From Citrus sinensis (Eukaryota; Streptophyta; Magnoliopsida; Sapindales; Rutaceae), in NCBI RefSeq assembly GCF_022201045.2, contig NC_068557.1, positions 7,378,001 through 7,442,000 of the forward strand: 64,000 nt of DNA, in the 5' to 3' direction. Below are positions 62,881-64,000 of the stretch, piece by piece; the stretch's first letter is position 1, and each line of letters starts with the position of its first letter. The notes beneath the pieces are model-generated. The model ran no database searches. It saw nothing but the letters and a program-made list of their open reading frames with translations, and was not told the origin of the DNA. The position numbers and the translations under genes are program-made.

Positions 62881-63945
62881 GGTTGCTCCTGTGAGAGCTT
62901 TTAGAGAGACTTTTATTGTTTCTGGTAATCCCTCTAAAGCCTCAGCTTGTTCATCTTTATCTTCAATATCGGCATTTAGCAATAGAAGTTGAAGAGCTTT
63001 ACAATGATGCCCTGGCTTAAATTGTTCATCACAATTGAAACACATCCTTTTGCTCACCTTTCAGCTTGTTCGGCAACTGATAGACGTCGAAACGACGGTA
63101 ATCCAAGAGGGGGTGGGCCTTTTTGTGGGAGATGAATTAAGGAATAGTGGTGTCTGTGGCGATGGCCTGTTCACATTAGGCCGAGGTGGAATTTTCCGAT
63201 TAGAAACAATCATGTATTCTTCCTAGAATCTTGCAAGCTCAAAAGTTTGTGAGAGACTTGTAGGTTTCAACATCCGCACCCTAATTTTAATATCCTCTTG
63301 TAATCCTGAAAGAAAATAACTGATGAAGAATGGTTCTGGTAGATTCCAAGTTCTATCAGCCAATCTTTTAAATTGTCATTGATATTCAATAATAGATTAT
63401 ATCAGCCAATATTTCAAATTGTCGTTGATATTCAATAACGGTCCCAGTCTGTCGTAGTTTAGTAATGGATCTGACTGCATCACCTTCTTCGAATGTTCCA
63501 AATTAAGTAATTAGAGGTTGTTTGAATTGTGCCCAAGTCATATTACTCATAGTTTGCTATAACCAATGACACCAAGGTATCGTATTGCCATTTAGGTGTT
63601 CGATAGCAAGCGACAGCACGTCTGTTTCAGATAAGGTGGGGATTTGTTGATCTGTTCACAGCGAAAGATCCAGCTTGTTGGATTTTCACCGTTGAAAATC
63701 AAGAACTCTAGTCGAAAATGATGGGCTTGCACAAGTGCTCCTCAAATATGCCCTGCAAGTTCGGGTTGTTAATTATTGATTTGTGTATGTTGGTTGTTGT
63801 TTCTATCTTCTTAAAGCCGGATGAATTGTTCGCGAAAACTGAGGATTAATTCTTAGAGGTCATTAGACTGTTGGGATAAGACAACTTTCTCATTGAATTG
63901 ATGAGATAATTGCTCCACCTTTTCTTCAAGTTCCTTAACGGTCAT
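62881..63945 (-). pseudogene. gag region with zinc knuckle
   Basis: CFNCDEQFKPGHHCK (about 63042-62998) is a CCHC zinc knuckle. Further upstream, FNGENPTSWIFRCEQ (about 63700-63650) matches the plant Ty3 gag core. A 46-bp tandem duplication inside gag (63355-63400 and 63401-63441) and several stops break the frame. Confidence 0.75.
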
Positions 63946-63962
63946 TATGCCCAAGAAAAGTA

Positions 63963-63975
63963 TGCTATGATACCA
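63963..63975 (-). other. Primer-binding site of the Ty3/gypsy element
   Basis: The minus strand reads TGGTATCATAGCA, one base different from the initiator tRNA-Met complement. It lies just inside the 5' LTR edge (about 63977), as expected. Confidence 0.7.
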
Positions 63976-64000
63976 GAAGATAGTCTACTCCTCTTAGATT

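Larger units (their letters stand above)
59352..64000 (-). mobile_element. Ty3/gypsy chromovirus retrotransposon, degenerate (3' LTR to 5' LTR edge)
   Basis: In minus orientation the element shows, from right to left, a partial 5' LTR, PBS, gag, zinc knuckle, protease, reverse transcriptase, RNase H, integrase, chromodomain, polypurine tract and 3' LTR. The order RT-RNase H-integrase is that of Ty3/gypsy, and a chromodomain after integrase marks a chromovirus. Stops and frameshifts are spread through pol, so it is inactive. The right end (5' LTR) runs off the window. Clade within chromoviruses is not assigned. Confidence 0.92.

Overview
This is nuclear DNA from a flowering plant. The genes are intron-rich with GT-AG borders, the intergenic DNA is very AT-rich and full of degenerate transposable elements, and the protein families are plant-specific (TTL, DUF538, HIPP, CGL160, plant-type PEPC). 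The phosphoenolpyruvate carboxylase is C3-type and the proteins look like those of a rosid tree. Citrus is my best guess, from general resemblance only. I see no bacterial, plastid or mitochondrial gene organisation.

Layout, left to right. At 1-347 lies the 5' LTR, primer-binding site and gag start of a minus-strand LTR retrotransposon that runs off the left edge. A full-length but ruined MATE transporter pseudogene (about 2155-4325) sits between 80-bp direct repeats. About 7 kb of AT-rich, gene-poor DNA follows. Then come a TTL gene (TPR plus thioredoxin-like, 11982-15046, +, seven exons) and 5 kb of intergenic DNA with two MITE-like elements. A tandem DUF538 pair (minus) follows, in which the 20.0-20.4 kb copy has a nonsense codon and the 21.4-21.9 kb copy is intact. 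Next are a small three-exon gene for a putative nuclear protein of unknown function (22419-23240, +) and a UBC35/36 (Ubc13-type) E2 gene (23634-26568, minus, eight exons). A 175-bp tandem array (27.05-28.45 kb) and a long-TIR Mutator-like element (29303-30160) precede a GRF9-like 14-3-3 gene (30918-33249, minus, seven coding exons). Eight kb of repeat-rich DNA holds the remains of a PIF/Harbinger transposase and a Myb/SANT-like ORF. Then come a HIPP metallochaperone-like gene (41426-42101, minus), a CGL160 chloroplast ATP-synthase assembly factor gene (44013-46995, +, nine exons) and a complete PEPC gene (47946-54059, minus, ten coding exons plus a 5'UTR intron). The last 10 kb carries two more TIR elements with target-site duplications and a decayed Ty3/gypsy chromovirus (59352 to the right edge, minus).

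The genes are not functionally linked. They are independent housekeeping or signalling genes in a normal eukaryotic neighbourhood: K63 ubiquitylation, phosphoprotein binding, anaplerotic carbon fixation, thylakoid ATP-synthase assembly, metal binding, and hormone/stress scaffolding. I worked out exon borders by hand; reading frame is kept across every junction of each intact gene. Two introns use GC-AG borders.

I found no convincing previously undescribed system. The observations most worth checking are the duplicated splice donor in the E2 gene, the GC-AG introns, the DUF538 nonsense allele, the 175-bp array, the TTL upstream ORF built on a TTC microsatellite, and several transposable elements whose ends can be fixed to the base by target-site duplications.
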